A stretch of 43,622 bases of DNA from Acidobacteriota bacterium (GTDB taxonomy: Bacteria; Acidobacteriota; Terriglobia; Bryobacterales; Bryobacteraceae), in NCBI GenBank assembly GCA_025352795.1, contig JANXSF010000065.1, forward strand, positions 1-43,622, written 5' to 3'. The notes under the pieces were generated by a model, which saw only the letters and a list, made by a program, of their open reading frames with translations, was not told where the DNA came from and did no database searches. Below are positions 7,285 to 17,093 of this stretch, one piece after another; the stretch's first letter is position 1, and each line of letters begins with the position of its first letter. A program made the translations under genes and the position numbers.

Positions 7285-9369
7285 CTATTTCGATTTGGGT
7301 ACGCCTGCTTCTGGCCTGGACTGCAATACTTGGTCAAAACTGGCAATCATGGTGCGGGCACTCTTCGCTTCCTCCATGTCTGGGGCCAACTGGATCATGG
7401 TTTTGAGATACTTTGAAGCGGCAGCCAGATCCTCCATCCGGTTCGATTGTTCAAATTTTCGCGCATACGTGATTCCTAACTTTTGATTGGTGAACGGGTT
7501 TTGCGGGTCGTACCGAATCGCTTTCTGACAGTTGGCAATCGCTTCGTCGAAACGTTTGCTTTTCTGATCGCATTCGCACAATCCAAAGTAGGCGTCGCTG
7601 CGCATTTCACTCCAGATATCTTTTTGGGAGGCGCGAGTCTTTTTGCCGCCGCCAATCAGGAAACCTCGAATGTAAAAATCCAGCTTCCCGGCAAATTTGC
7701 TATCAAAGTCACTCAGTCGCAAGTATTCCAGGTACTCTTTTTTGCTTTCATCCCAGCGTTGTTTGAAGCGTAAGCTTTCGGCAAGGAACAAGTGGCTTTC
7801 TGCTTTTGCAGGAATCAATTGCACTGCCTTGGTTGCCGCTTCCAAAGCCTGATCAAAATCCAGCTTCATTCGGTAAGCTCGGGAGAGTTTGTAGTAGGCC
7901 TCACCGGAATCTTTGTTGCGTTGCAGCACTACTCGCAACTGGCGTACCGATTCATCCATGTTGCCTGTGTCGAAAAGCATGCCTGCATAGGCCAGCCTGG
8001 CGTCAACCGAATCGGGCTGCAGATCAATGGCTTTTTTGAAAGCAGTTTCGGCACCTTCGTTATCGAACAGAGCGTTGCTGGCCAGCCCCAAATAGAGAGC
8101 GGCCTGGCTGTAATCAGGGTCCACCTTCAAAGCTTTGCTGAACGATTCCACTGCTTTTTTGTAGTTACTCTCGCCACCGTCGCGATAGTATTTCAAACCA
8201 CGATCCAGTTCCTCCACGGCAGCTTTCTTGCGCTGCTTCTGAAATTGAATCCGCACGGATACAGTACTCTCAAGGCCCGGATAAATAGTCTCTTCGCGTG
8301 GACCGTCATCGGCGTAACCCATCTTGACGCCCCTTACGGAATGGGGTCCGGGTTTAAGTCCAGGCAAGCGCAACGGGATCCCTTTCATGAGTACGCCCAC
8401 GGTTTGTCCATCGACAAAGACCTCCACGTTATCCATGTTGGATTCAAGCACCATGGTGCCTTGCTTTGGGGCAGGAGGGGCATCGGGCTTGACCAGTGAG
8501 GGCACGTAGGCAAGCAACATGTTGGAATCGAAACTGCCCTTGTCACTGGTCGGATTTTGTTTGCCAAGTGTCGCTTTCCGCACGTTGGTTCGGACGTACT
8601 CGGCTAGCTCGTCAGCGGTGACAATGCCATCGCCATCTTCGTCAGCCGCGCCGCCCATACCGCGTTCTACAAAGTATGTGAACACGCCATGACCTCCGCC
8701 AAAATCGGCACTTTCATTGGCTACTTCGCGATCCCGACTGGCGGTCATCACGAACAGTGACTTATCCAGATCAATGAAGCTCTTGTTAATCGCGCCGATC
8801 TCAGTGGGCGTGATTGCGCCGCTGTGACAGGAATCCGTCAACAGCACTTTCCACTTACCCTTGATGCGACCAGCGAACACAGAGCCCAATTGATCCATGG
8901 GATATCCTGTCTTCGCCAATTCATTGAGACGGATATCGACGGGAGCAATGTAGCCTTTTCCACCGGCCATAAATCCATGCCCAGCGAAATACACCAGCAC
9001 CCGGTCATCGTCCTTGGTAACGGAAGGCAGCCATACTTCCAATTCCTTTCGGATATTGGTAAGCGTGGCATTGGCGCCAATCAGTCTGTGAACATTTTCA
9101 AATTTGAAATTGCCGCCTTCAGGGCTGATCAGAATATTAAACATGGATTCCGCATCAGGTTCGGCGAACGGTAACTGCTGATCCTTTTTCAGATGCGGAT
9201 AGCCGCCTATGCCGATCACCAATGCGTAGCTCCGTGGAATGGCAACTGGCTGGCGCACAGCGGGTTTCGCGATGGTCTGTATCTCAAGATCCCGCTGCTT
9301 GGGCTTAGGCGTCTGTTGTGCCGCCAATGTTGTAAAAAATGTCAGGATTACTGCAATTTGTTTTGTCAT
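7285..9369 (-). CDS. Secreted caspase-family (peptidase C14) protein with PEGA-like and TPR domains
   Basis: The 694-aa protein starts with a short signal-like leader (ending TTLAAQQ), followed by a caspase fold. The catalytic His is H131 in YFAGHG and the catalytic Cys is C181 in DSCHSG, so both dyad residues are intact. Inside the domain, residues 243-254 (DEDGDGIVTADE) fit a canonical EF-hand loop, suggesting Ca2+ control. A PEGA-like beta domain (about 305-375) follows, then at least seven TPR-like helices to about residue 680. Metacaspase-like proteases of this class cleave after Arg/Lys, but substrate specificity cannot be read here. The ATG follows directly on the TAA of the GlcG-domain gene, so translation is probably coupled. 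An extracytoplasmic caspase in a redox/kinase operon is unusual. Confidence 0.88.
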   Translation of the reverse strand: MTKQIAVILTFFTTLAAQQTPKPKQRDLEIQTIAKPAVRQPVAIPRSYALVIGIGGYPHLKKDQQLPFAEPDAESMFNILISPEGGNFKFENVHRLIGANATLTNIRKELEVWLPSVTKDDDRVLVYFAGHGFMAGGKGYIAPVDIRLNELAKTGYPMDQLGSVFAGRIKGKWKVLLTDSCHSGAITPTEIGAINKSFIDLDKSLFVMTASRDREVANESADFGGGHGVFTYFVERGMGGAADEDGDGIVTADELAEYVRTNVRKATLGKQNPTSDKGSFDSNMLLAYVPSLVKPDAPPAPKQGTMVLESNMDNVEVFVDGQTVGVLMKGIPLRLPGLKPGPHSVRGVKMGYADDGPREETIYPGLESTVSVRIQFQKQRKKAAVEELDRGLKYYRDGGESNYKKAVESFSKALKVDPDYSQAALYLGLASNALFDNEGAETAFKKAIDLQPDSVDARLAYAGMLFDTGNMDESVRQLRVVLQRNKDSGEAYYKLSRAYRMKLDFDQALEAATKAVQLIPAKAESHLFLAESLRFKQRWDESKKEYLEYLRLSDFDSKFAGKLDFYIRGFLIGGGKKTRASQKDIWSEMRSDAYFGLCECDQKSKRFDEAIANCQKAIRYDPQNPFTNQKLGITYARKFEQSNRMEDLAAASKYLKTMIQLAPDMEEAKSARTMIASFDQVLQSRPEAGVPKSK

Positions 9370-11457
9370 TTACTGCTCCGGGTTTCTAGGGAACTTCCAA
9401 TAGGGCAGACGAACCTGCCGGATAAAAACTTGATCTGCTCGTAACGTTTCAGGCGCTTCAAAACCAACAGCACCGCCCGAAGTGACGTAATCGTCCTGCT
9501 CCACGCCGTCGCCAGAGACGCCCAGGCCACCCACCAGCTTTCCGTTTTTGTAAAGCGGTGCTGAACCTGGAAAGAATACGACACCTGATTGATTGGCATT
9601 CCTGGGTTGTCGTCCTTGGGTGCAGGTGTTGGCAGAGTCATAGAGGTAGAGGTCTCGAAACGGTCCAGGTGGGGCGTTGGAGATCCCTGATGGGAAGAAA
9701 CTTTGTGATCCGAATCCGATGGTGCGGTTGGTGACGGCGGTGCCTGCGGTTATTCCGGGGAGATCGAGCCCGTTCAAGGATGGACTGGAAAAATAGACTA
9801 CGTTACGTGCTTTGGTTGCAGCCACGTCGATAGAGAAGACGGTGGCATCGGGCATCCGGAAAAGGCCTAAAATGTTTCCGTCAAGGTCGGAAACGGAAAT
9901 TACCATTTTTGTTCTACGGCCAAGGGGGAGTCGAATTTGGGCACGGGTCACATTGGCTCTGGCAACGGCGTGGTCGATGATGGTACGCACTTCATCGGCG
10001 GTTAGGGTGCTGCTGGGTTTCGGGCCAACCAGCCAGCCTTCGGGCGCAGCACGACCCGCCCTGAACGATGGTGCAAAGTCACCGCCTGTAGACGGACTAG
10101 TTCCCGGTGGTCGCGTAGTCTGATTCACAAATGGCAACCGAAATCCATCAATATAAACTCCTCCTGGCGTCGGAAGCGGTAATTGACGAAAGAAGGAAGT
10201 GCCAAAGGTAGCGGCCACCACTGCAAACTCCGCAGCGTCAGCAGCTACTCCGGCAACGCCGATTCCGCCGATAAGAATTAAGCCGTTTCGGTAAAGTGGA
10301 ATTCCTCCGGGTATTGTACTAATACCTTTCCCTGATGAGGTACCTGAGAAATTGCGAGCTGGGGGAACTGTTTGGTTTGGCAAATAGTCGTTGGATAGCA
10401 TGCAGCCACGGTTGGTATTTTCGATACCAAATAAGGCGGCAGCGGGCTGATTGGGAATGCCTTCAGGGAAATGCTCAGTGCTGATGAATCGGACTGTGCG
10501 CGATGAAAGCGGAGCTTCATTGTGGCTGAAAAATGCTCCCGTGCGGGCTAACGAAAGGGCTGTTTCCGCAGCGTCGTCAGTCGATGAGGAGCGACGGTGG
10601 ATCGCCAGGGGATTGCCTGCTCGGTCAACCACGGCAACAACCAGCCCAGGCGCATCCACTGCACCGTAGGCAGCGAATACTAATTTGGTAACTTCCTCAG
10701 CACTCAATTGTACGGGGTCAACAGGGCCGCTAATTGTGGTGGTGGCCACGTTGCTGCGGCCATCGTCAGATTGAAGTGAAATTTCTACAAAGCTACCACT
10801 CACATTGCCAGGAAGGTCGAAGGAGAGGTGCTGGTCATCCAGGATCATCCCTGTATTTATGGAATCGGCAAGCAGAATTGTAAGGTTGCCAGTGAGTCCG
10901 GTGCCTTCTACGATGAGAGTTTCTCCAGGTAGAGCGGGCGAATCGTCGGTGACTGGCGTGCTGGTTTTGGCATGCAGGAGGGCAGCCCGCTCAATCCCAT
11001 TGCGCATTTCAGTTTTCAAAACAGGCTGGGCTGAAAGGTTGAGGGAAATGAAAATGGCTAGGATCAAGATTTGAGGTAGGCAGAATTGCCTAATGTTATG
11101 TAGTGTCTTCGAAATCGGAATGAAGACTTCGCTCGCAAACGAGCGGGCAGGCGGAATCGCCTGCCCCACTTTCACTGGAACTGGAACTGGAACTGGAGTT
11201 GTGGTGGTGTTGGGAAAACTGTGGTTAGAAGACCGCTCCCTAGCGGTCACGGCTCGGTAGAATCCGAATGTTACCAAGCCGTGACCGCCATGAAGCGGTT
11301 TTCCAAACGCTCGATACGCTTCGCTCCAACCCTTGAATCTGTCCGATTGCGGGGAAACTTGCTGACCGTTGTGGGGCAGGCGATTCCGCCTGCCTTTTCC
11401 ACCCACCAGCAATAACCCCAAAAACCAAATTCCCAACTCCTGAAACTCCCGCTTCAT
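9370..11457 (-). CDS. Tandem GlcG/HbpS (DUF336) heme-binding-like protein; 5' end interrupted by a REP cluster
   Basis: The conserved part has a short TIG-like domain ([17 protein letters not shown]) and two GlcG/HbpS-like domains, beginning [17 protein letters not shown] and [17 protein letters not shown]. Each ends in a glycine-rich loop ([11 protein letters not shown] and [10 protein letters not shown]). HbpS relatives bind heme and act in redox sensing, which would fit a cytochrome operon. The frame opens with an ATG at 11457 that overlaps the upstream TGA (ATGA). The first ~130 residues include repeat-encoded sequence ([15 protein letters not shown]). A TTG at 11067 would instead give a normal signal peptide ([13 protein letters not shown]). 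Either the REP cluster inserted in frame, or the true start is at 11067. Confidence 0.72.
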   Translation of the reverse strand: MKREFQELGIWFLGLLLVGGKGRRNRLPHNGQQVSPQSDRFKGWSEAYRAFGKPLHGGHGLVTFGFYRAVTARERSSNHSFPNTTTTPVPVPVPVKVGQAIPPARSFASEVFIPISKTLHNIRQFCLPQILILAIFISLNLSAQPVLKTEMRNGIERAALLHAKTSTPVTDDSPALPGETLIVEGTGLTGNLTILLADSINTGMILDDQHLSFDLPGNVSGSFVEISLQSDDGRSNVATTTISGPVDPVQLSAEEVTKLVFAAYGAVDAPGLVVAVVDRAGNPLAIHRRSSSTDDAAETALSLARTGAFFSHNEAPLSSRTVRFISTEHFPEGIPNQPAAALFGIENTNRGCMLSNDYLPNQTVPPARNFSGTSSGKGISTIPGGIPLYRNGLILIGGIGVAGVAADAAEFAVVAATFGTSFFRQLPLPTPGGVYIDGFRLPFVNQTTRPPGTSPSTGGDFAPSFRAGRAAPEGWLVGPKPSSTLTADEVRTIIDHAVARANVTRAQIRLPLGRRTKMVISVSDLDGNILGLFRMPDATVFSIDVAATKARNVVYFSSPSLNGLDLPGITAGTAVTNRTIGFGSQSFFPSGISNAPPGPFRDLYLYDSANTCTQGRQPRNANQSGVVFFPGSAPLYKNGKLVGGLGVSGDGVEQDDYVTSGGAVGFEAPETLRADQVFIRQVRLPYWKFPRNPEQ
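11141..11169 (-). repeat. REP-like palindromic repeat, copy 2 (inverted)
   Basis: The core at 11146-11169, read on the minus strand, is GTGGGGCAGGCGATTCCGCC plus TGCC. It is identical over 24 nt to the plus-strand copy at 11371-11394. Each copy is itself palindromic (GGCAGGCG/CGCCTGCC). Together the two copies bracket about 200 nt that contain a second palindrome. Confidence 0.85.
11174..11197. repeat. Short tandem repeat, four ACTGGA units
   Basis: Four perfect 6-nt units lie directly beside the REP-like copy. On the minus strand they encode alternating Pro-Val in the extended GlcG-gene frame. As a multiple of three, unit gain or loss would not shift that frame. Confidence 0.9.
11226..11304. 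repeat. Long imperfect palindrome (second REP family) able to form a hairpin
   Basis: The left arm (11226-11260) and right arm (11271-11304) are imperfect reverse complements. Their exact core is GCGGTCACGGCT (11243-11254) against AGCCGTGACCGC (11277-11288). The left arm holds its own palindrome GACCGCTCCCTAGCGGTC (11231-11248). This looks like a REP/REPIN-type structure rather than a terminator, since no U-tract follows on either strand. Confidence 0.8.
11371..11400 (+). repeat. REP-like palindromic repeat, copy 3
   Basis: GTGGGGCAGGCGATTCCGCC followed by TGCCTTTTCC. It is the exact inverted partner of copy 2 and a close relative of copy 1 at 2994. It marks the boundary between the conserved 5' end of the GlcG-type gene and the repeat cluster. 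Confidence 0.85.
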
Positions 11458-14400
11458 CGACTGCCTCCTTCCGACACAGGAGGCCCAGGTGGCCCATTGG
11501 TCACCGTATATAACTTGCCATCGCGAATATAGAGTTTGCGCATCTCTTCCAAGTTGAAGGGCCGCGAACCACGACGCCCAAACACCGCCACCTGATTCCC
11601 ACTTTCATCTACTGCGCGATCCCGGTCAAGCCCCTTCGATAGCACCAGCGCTGGACCCTTGGTCTTGAACGTGGCAATCAACTGCGCTTCCGGCTTCGGC
11701 GAAAATCCCCACAGATCTGCTGAACGATCCGGTGACATCAACTGCAGCACTCGCAGTCCGTTTTTGCCATCGGCGACGTAGGCGAACAAGCTGGCGTTGG
11801 TCATCCCTACTTTCACAGCATGGGCATCGTTGATCGCGCCAGCAGCATTGAAAAAACGTGGGACACCAGGATGCTCCGCTTTCTCAATATCTACAATCGC
11901 CAAGCCTTGCCCACCTGCGGCGACATACGCATAGGTCCGAGCCAGATACACATCGTTCGCCTCGCCCATCGGCACCAGCGCGGCGATTCGTGGACTTGCG
12001 GCGTCCGTTATGTCCACCACATCCAAGCCCTTCTTAGTACATACGAAAGCGTAACGAAATTGAATGGCCGTATTGCCCGCACCTTCCAGCAGCACCGTGG
12101 CGACAATCTTCGGGGTCTTAGGTTTGTCAATGTCCACAATCACCAAACCCTTATCGCACGATATATAAGCGTAGTTTCCGGCAATCACCACATGCCTGGC
12201 ACCTTTTAACGCACCCTCCGGATTGAACGTCACTGCGCGCTCGATGAAGTTGTTCCGCGGGTCACCATCCAATAGCGTCGCTGCATTGATCAGGATTAGA
12301 CCTTCCTCCGCATCGGCGACATAAAGATAGGCATACAACATATGAATCGGCTGCTCTTCGTTTTCAGGAAGGCGCTTGCGCACTGGGTCAACGGCCAGCG
12401 TAGTGGGCAATGCGATCCACCGTGCGTCCTTCGTCTTCACCGTGAACTTCTGACCCAAAGGTGAAACCGGAGCGCTGGTAATCCGTTCGGCAAACGCCTT
12501 GTTGTCAATGTTGGCGATGTCGTAAACTTCCACACCTTCACGGCCCTTGGCTGTGTACACATACTCGCCCCGCATCTGGATGTTTTGCACGTCGCCATGA
12601 TGTTCGTAAGCTTCTCTTAACTGCAGTTTTGATTTCTGATGCGCCGCGAAATTTTCAGGGTAGGCCAGCTTTTGCAAATGGCTGCCGATCACCGCTTGCG
12701 GCTCATCGCGTTCCGTCACCACCACCCCTTCCAGGCCATGCTTGCCTTCGCCCACCCAAACATACCGTCCCAAAAAATTCACAAAATTAGTGCCCTGCAA
12801 AAGCAACTGCGCCATCCAGGCATTGTTGTCGCCTTCTTTCGATGCATGGCAATCCGTACACGTTCGCGATTCCCTGGTGCGCACCGTATGTGGGAAGTGC
12901 GGATTAAAAGCCTGCCCGCTATAGCCTTCTGTGGAAACCGTCTGCTGCTGCGAATACAACCATTCGCGATTGGCGTTTTGCGAACTCACCAGCACTGCGC
13001 TGGAAGACCTTACCGGGGCAATTTTGTTTTTCTTCACCGTGCTATCCAGCCCCAGCATGAACACATCGTCGCGTAACACCTGAAAGTTATAGGTGGTGAA
13101 GTTGCGCGTATTGGGATCGCCCTCATTGTGCAAATTGGGTCTGTTGGCGTTGGCTTTCATCGAAAGGTGGCACCCAAAACAACTGGTCATCCAGGAAGTG
13201 TGACAAGCATAACAGGACAGTTTCTCATCATTGTGGGCCAGCATTTCCGCCGCTTTCGATGATCCCCAAGTCTTTCCGTCTTTCTGCATGGTCTTCGCCA
13301 GCCGAGCCTTTTCGTTATAATTCCAACTGCCCGGCACCACTGAATCCTTCACCTGCGATAGATTCCAGCTTTTGCCATTTTCCATCATCGACCGCTGCAC
13401 CAGATTGCCTTCCAACCATTCAAAACGCCGCTCTCCAAACGGTGTGCGCAACAAAGACAGATCATGCGGAGGCGTCGGCGCGGCCGGTCCCGATGTCTTT
13501 AACGACGCATACTTGGTCAGCGACCCATGGCAATCGACGCACTCAATTTCCACTGCGGCCCGTGGTTCGCCATATAATTTGCCATCGCCATGGCTATCCT
13601 GTTCAAAGTGGCAATCCACGCAGTGCATCCCTTTTTCCAGATGAATGTCCTTCAGATGGACTGCTTTCTTGAACTTTTCAGGATCATTGAAATCAATCGC
13701 CTGATCTTCTTTATCGAGCCAGGTGCCCTTTTTATCGTGCTTGTAGACTGCCCGATACACCCAGCCATGCCCATTGAAATCGGCGAATTGCGTCTGCTTT
13801 AACTTAGGATTCAGGTCAGTAAGACTGGCCAGAAACTGAGGATCGGACCACTTGCCTTTGAGCGATGACCCTTCCGGGTTGCGAGCCAGTGAGCGCGCCG
13901 CATCCTCTGGTTTCCACTGCTTGGTTTGCGCCGGATACATGTGTTCGCCATCGGTTTCGTTGTCCCACCACATGTACCCCGAGTATTGAAACGCGAATGA
14001 TGTGCCAGGGTGCATGTGGCAAACCGTGCATTGGCTGGTGGGAATGGTGCGCGTCAGCCGGTGCTGAATCGGATGCCCCGATTCATTCTTCGGAATGGTT
14101 GGATCATTGGTAAAGCTCATCCCGCTATGACCGTTCTTCGCATAGGGTCCAGAATGCGCCGGGTCACGGTCGTTGGCATAAACCACGTGGCATCCGGTAC
14201 AGCCAGACCCGCGATAATCCCCGGCCTGATCGTTGGTACCAGAGAACGAAAGTAGCGGATCGAAAAGGCGAGTTCGTTGCAAACCTTGCACAATTGGATC
14301 AGTCCGCGTCAGCGTGCCAAAGCCGCGGTTGCTCAACCGATCCTCACCCCGTTCAAACACGCGCAAGGTGTTGGCTGGCTGCGCCGCTTCGTACTGTGGC

Positions 14401-14987
14401 AGAGGCAACAGCATGGCCAACACGCCTTTCCATTTGGTGTCTTCCACAGATGGCGCAGGCGTCGTCACCAGCTTTCGCGCCACTCCATGCGAATCGTAGC
14501 TTTCTCCAAACAATGCATTCTTCAGTGGCGATCCCCCGTTGTTGTAAAGAGCCGCACCCCACAAAAAAGCCCCGTGCGTCATCATGCTCTGCTGTACTTT
14601 GTAGACCACCGGAGCATGACAACCCACCGACCCACAGCTCTCCTCCGCCACCCTCAAATCCCCAGGATTCACGAAACGAATGTAGTCCGATGATTCCTTG
14701 TTTTGCAGCGCATAGGATCTCACCGGGTTCGCCGTCGATTTACCCCAACCCAGTTTCGATGGCACATGAGCCTGTTTCTTATCCACTGCCGCGGCCATGC
14801 CTCCGTGGCAATCGGTGCAACCCAAATGGACCGCTGTGGACGCATGCATCGGCTCTGTTGCCACATGGCACTTGGCCGCCTGACATCCTTCACTTTTGCG
14901 AGTCATGGCTTCAATCGATTGCCGCAAAAGATCTTCAGCGTGGGCACTGCCGATGCAAATCAAAAGTGAAATTAGGAGTCTGGACAT
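11454..14987 (-). CDS. Large secreted multiheme cytochrome c with C-terminal LVIVD repeats
   Basis: The 1177-aa protein has a signal peptide ([17 protein letters not shown]). It has eight CxxCH heme sites: CTDCH at 57-61, then CTGCH, CTVCH, CVDCH twice, CYACH, CFGCH and CTDCH. Two further sites have the wider CX4CH form (CQAAKCH at 35-41 and CGSVGCH), giving ten likely c-hemes, all in the first ~750 residues. The C-terminal third has LVIVD repeats typical of a beta-propeller: [38 protein letters not shown] and [19 protein letters not shown]. It is probably periplasmic or surface-exposed, moving electrons with the neighbouring beta-barrel and pentaheme proteins. The ATG directly follows the barrel gene's stop, indicating tight cotranslation. 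Confidence 0.9.
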   Translation of the reverse strand: MSRLLISLLICIGSAHAEDLLRQSIEAMTRKSEGCQAAKCHVATEPMHASTAVHLGCTDCHGGMAAAVDKKQAHVPSKLGWGKSTANPVRSYALQNKESSDYIRFVNPGDLRVAEESCGSVGCHAPVVYKVQQSMMTHGAFLWGAALYNNGGSPLKNALFGESYDSHGVARKLVTTPAPSVEDTKWKGVLAMLLPLPQYEAAQPANTLRVFERGEDRLSNRGFGTLTRTDPIVQGLQRTRLFDPLLSFSGTNDQAGDYRGSGCTGCHVVYANDRDPAHSGPYAKNGHSGMSFTNDPTIPKNESGHPIQHRLTRTIPTSQCTVCHMHPGTSFAFQYSGYMWWDNETDGEHMYPAQTKQWKPEDAARSLARNPEGSSLKGKWSDPQFLASLTDLNPKLKQTQFADFNGHGWVYRAVYKHDKKGTWLDKEDQAIDFNDPEKFKKAVHLKDIHLEKGMHCVDCHFEQDSHGDGKLYGEPRAAVEIECVDCHGSLTKYASLKTSGPAAPTPPHDLSLLRTPFGERRFEWLEGNLVQRSMMENGKSWNLSQVKDSVVPGSWNYNEKARLAKTMQKDGKTWGSSKAAEMLAHNDEKLSCYACHTSWMTSCFGCHLSMKANANRPNLHNEGDPNTRNFTTYNFQVLRDDVFMLGLDSTVKKNKIAPVRSSSAVLVSSQNANREWLYSQQQTVSTEGYSGQAFNPHFPHTVRTRESRTCTDCHASKEGDNNAWMAQLLLQGTNFVNFLGRYVWVGEGKHGLEGVVVTERDEPQAVIGSHLQKLAYPENFAAHQKSKLQLREAYEHHGDVQNIQMRGEYVYTAKGREGVEVYDIANIDNKAFAERITSAPVSPLGQKFTVKTKDARWIALPTTLAVDPVRKRLPENEEQPIHMLYAYLYVADAEEGLILINAATLLDGDPRNNFIERAVTFNPEGALKGARHVVIAGNYAYISCDKGLVIVDIDKPKTPKIVATVLLEGAGNTAIQFRYAFVCTKKGLDVVDITDAASPRIAALVPMGEANDVYLARTYAYVAAGGQGLAIVDIEKAEHPGVPRFFNAAGAINDAHAVKVGMTNASLFAYVADGKNGLRVLQLMSPDRSADLWGFSPKPEAQLIATFKTKGPALVLSKGLDRDRAVDESGNQVAVFGRRGSRPFNLEEMRKLYIRDGKLYTVTNGPPGPPVSEGGSR

Positions 14988-17081
14988 CTAAAATACCAGT
15001 CGCAAATTGACGAAGCTGGAATAGAGCACTCGTCCGTTATAAATATTTTTGAACCCGGCTTGGGGCACCAGCACGCCAAACCCCGTGTTCAATACGATGT
15101 TGTCATTCAGCAGCGGTCGGTACTGCGCACCAAAGCCCGAATCCACGCCGATTCCATGTTGGATCCCGCTTTGAAACAACAGCGTCTCCAATACTTCCGT
15201 CCGCGTGAAACGGGCGTAGTTCACGTTGATGGTGCCGCGCAGTTTTGGCGTGATCTTAGCATCGAACCCGGCGTTGATCAGGAAGATCCCAGGGTTAATA
15301 AAGTTGGCTTGCCCCTGGAAAAGTCCCGCCCGTAAATTGGGTATCAAGCTATTGGGTCCAAACAACAGAACCCCTGTTCCCGTCAGCGGGATGGCCTGCC
15401 GATTCAGGAAATTGGTACCGCCACCTTCAAAGGAGTTGTTGATCAATCCGCGATCCGCTAAACTTGCCGACCCCAAAAATCCGCCTCCTGCAAACTGTTG
15501 GTTGGGCACAATCGCGTCGAACCCGCGCGCTTGCCCATCGTTAATATCCTTATCGCCGGAAGTGTAGAAAGCCGATAGCCGGAACGTCTTCCAATCCGAT
15601 TCATAGGACATTTCCACCGCTGCCAGTTGGGCGTTGATATGTTGCGGCTGTTTCAATGCAGGCAGCGGATGCAAGTCGTCGCGCCCAAATGCCTGGTAGA
15701 AGGAGTGAGTAATGTTGATGCGCCCAATGTGCCCATCACCGGAAATGCCCGCGTACCCTGCTCGAACTTTGTGTGCCCCAGGCAAACCAATCGGCGCGGG
15801 CCTCACCAGAAAACCATTCTTGTCTATATGAAATGTCGGCTGATCGTTGTTATACAGCAGACTGAAGTTCATCGTGTAGCCCTTGGTGAACGCGTCACTC
15901 CAATAAAGGTTGGCGGCGTACACTTTCTGATTTCTGATCTTCCAACGGTTTAGACCGCTGTTGGTATCCTTCTCCAACATGTTGAAGTAAGCCAGGTTGT
16001 ATTGAAAAATGTTGTTGTGAAAGTTTCCGAACAACCGCACCCCTGGCTGTTCATCAGAAAATACAAAACCCCGAAAATCACTGGTGAACCGCTGAATGCC
16101 CACCCGCAACGATGTGAAATCGAAATAGGCGCTGCCGTTGTCATCCTGATCTTTCTTCTTGCGGAAAGCATTGCGGGAATTGGTGAACAGTCGTTTCTCA
16201 AAGAAGGCTTCCTGCAGTCCGATATTCGTATCGGTCCGGTTGGTCCCCTGCCGCACGTCGATCCGTGTCAGCCCGTTCTCCCGCGTGTTCAGATAATTGA
16301 TGTTGAACTCCGGGGTAATGCGCAGTTCGTAATCCACTGGTTTGAAGCCCGCGCTGCCCCGAAACAGATCGAAGCTCAATCGGAAGTTTTGTCGAAACGC
16401 AATCTGATCTCCCTGGCCGAAGAATCCGAACTCTCCCGCACCGTTGGAGCTTTGTCCACTGGCCACAGGCACCCGGCGAAACTCAGTCAGCGTTTCGGAA
16501 ACTCCGGTAAAATTCAGGAAAGTCTTGCGGCCCCAAATAGGATAGTCCCCCTTAAATTGATTTCGATTGAACGGATCGTACCAGTGCTCGGCGGCATACA
16601 TTGCATCCAGTTTCTTGTTGTCATAACGCTGCCAACCGGGAAAGCCGATGCGCCAACGATTGGGTACGGTGCCGTCTTCCTTGCTGATGTCCGGCATGAC
16701 GAAGGTCGGCAATAATCCGGCTAACGTATTGGTATAGACAGGGCGGGGAAGTATGTTGATCGCCTTTTCATCCCATCGAATAAGCGGGACGATGCTTGCC
16801 AATTCGGGAGCCGTTCGTACCAGACGACGTAATCGGTCATCGGCAAACGTTTTTTCCAGCGACGGCCGTGCGCGCTCCCTTGCCAGGAACTCTTCCAGCG
16901 GAATTACATAGTTCGGCGTTTGTCTTAAAGGCTTTTGACGAGGTAGTTTGCGCAAGGCGATTCTCTTCTTCTGACCGCGTTTTTCAGCGCGACGACCCTT
17001 GGTGGGCAACTGGGAGCGTTGGGCAAACCCGATGCTCGCAAAAATCAACGCCGCCGCTAACAATATGACGCGGAGTTTCAT
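14988..17081 (-). CDS. Outer-membrane beta-barrel protein of a putative porin-cytochrome module
   Basis: The 697-aa product has a signal peptide (MKLRVILLAAALIFASIGFAQ), then a short basic segment. A long region of alternating aromatic/polar beta-strand sequence follows and ends in a terminal phenylalanine (SFVNLRLVF), the usual mark of outer-membrane barrels. I do not recognise a named family. It lies directly between a pentaheme and a large multiheme cytochrome gene. By analogy with MtrABC and porin-cytochrome complexes it may be the barrel through which heme chains pass, but no homology to MtrB is claimed. A GAGGAGG ribosome-binding site precedes the ATG at 17081. Confidence 0.75.
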   Translation of the reverse strand: MKLRVILLAAALIFASIGFAQRSQLPTKGRRAEKRGQKKRIALRKLPRQKPLRQTPNYVIPLEEFLARERARPSLEKTFADDRLRRLVRTAPELASIVPLIRWDEKAINILPRPVYTNTLAGLLPTFVMPDISKEDGTVPNRWRIGFPGWQRYDNKKLDAMYAAEHWYDPFNRNQFKGDYPIWGRKTFLNFTGVSETLTEFRRVPVASGQSSNGAGEFGFFGQGDQIAFRQNFRLSFDLFRGSAGFKPVDYELRITPEFNINYLNTRENGLTRIDVRQGTNRTDTNIGLQEAFFEKRLFTNSRNAFRKKKDQDDNGSAYFDFTSLRVGIQRFTSDFRGFVFSDEQPGVRLFGNFHNNIFQYNLAYFNMLEKDTNSGLNRWKIRNQKVYAANLYWSDAFTKGYTMNFSLLYNNDQPTFHIDKNGFLVRPAPIGLPGAHKVRAGYAGISGDGHIGRINITHSFYQAFGRDDLHPLPALKQPQHINAQLAAVEMSYESDWKTFRLSAFYTSGDKDINDGQARGFDAIVPNQQFAGGGFLGSASLADRGLINNSFEGGGTNFLNRQAIPLTGTGVLLFGPNSLIPNLRAGLFQGQANFINPGIFLINAGFDAKITPKLRGTINVNYARFTRTEVLETLLFQSGIQHGIGVDSGFGAQYRPLLNDNIVLNTGFGVLVPQAGFKNIYNGRVLYSSFVNLRLVF

Positions 17082-17093
17082 TCCGCCTCCTCG

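Noticed and set aside
7792-8499. Plus-strand frame of 235 aa
   Set aside because: It is the reverse of the TPR/PEGA part of the caspase gene and has no domain or ribosome-binding site.
11141-11400. Possible CRISPR array
   Set aside because: The repeats are inverted palindromes with unequal spacing and only two copies, which fits REP elements, not CRISPR.
9370-11457. Reading the first 130 residues of the GlcG-type gene as a real domain
   Set aside because: Most of this part is encoded by REP palindromes and the ACTGGA repeat, so I treat it as repeat-derived sequence rather than a domain.
14294-15010. Plus-strand frame of 238 aa
   Set aside because: It is antisense to the multiheme cytochrome; Cys/His/Pro-rich composition is a by-product of the complement.
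16002-16715. Plus-strand frame of 237 aa
   Set aside because: It is antisense to the beta-barrel gene and has no motif.
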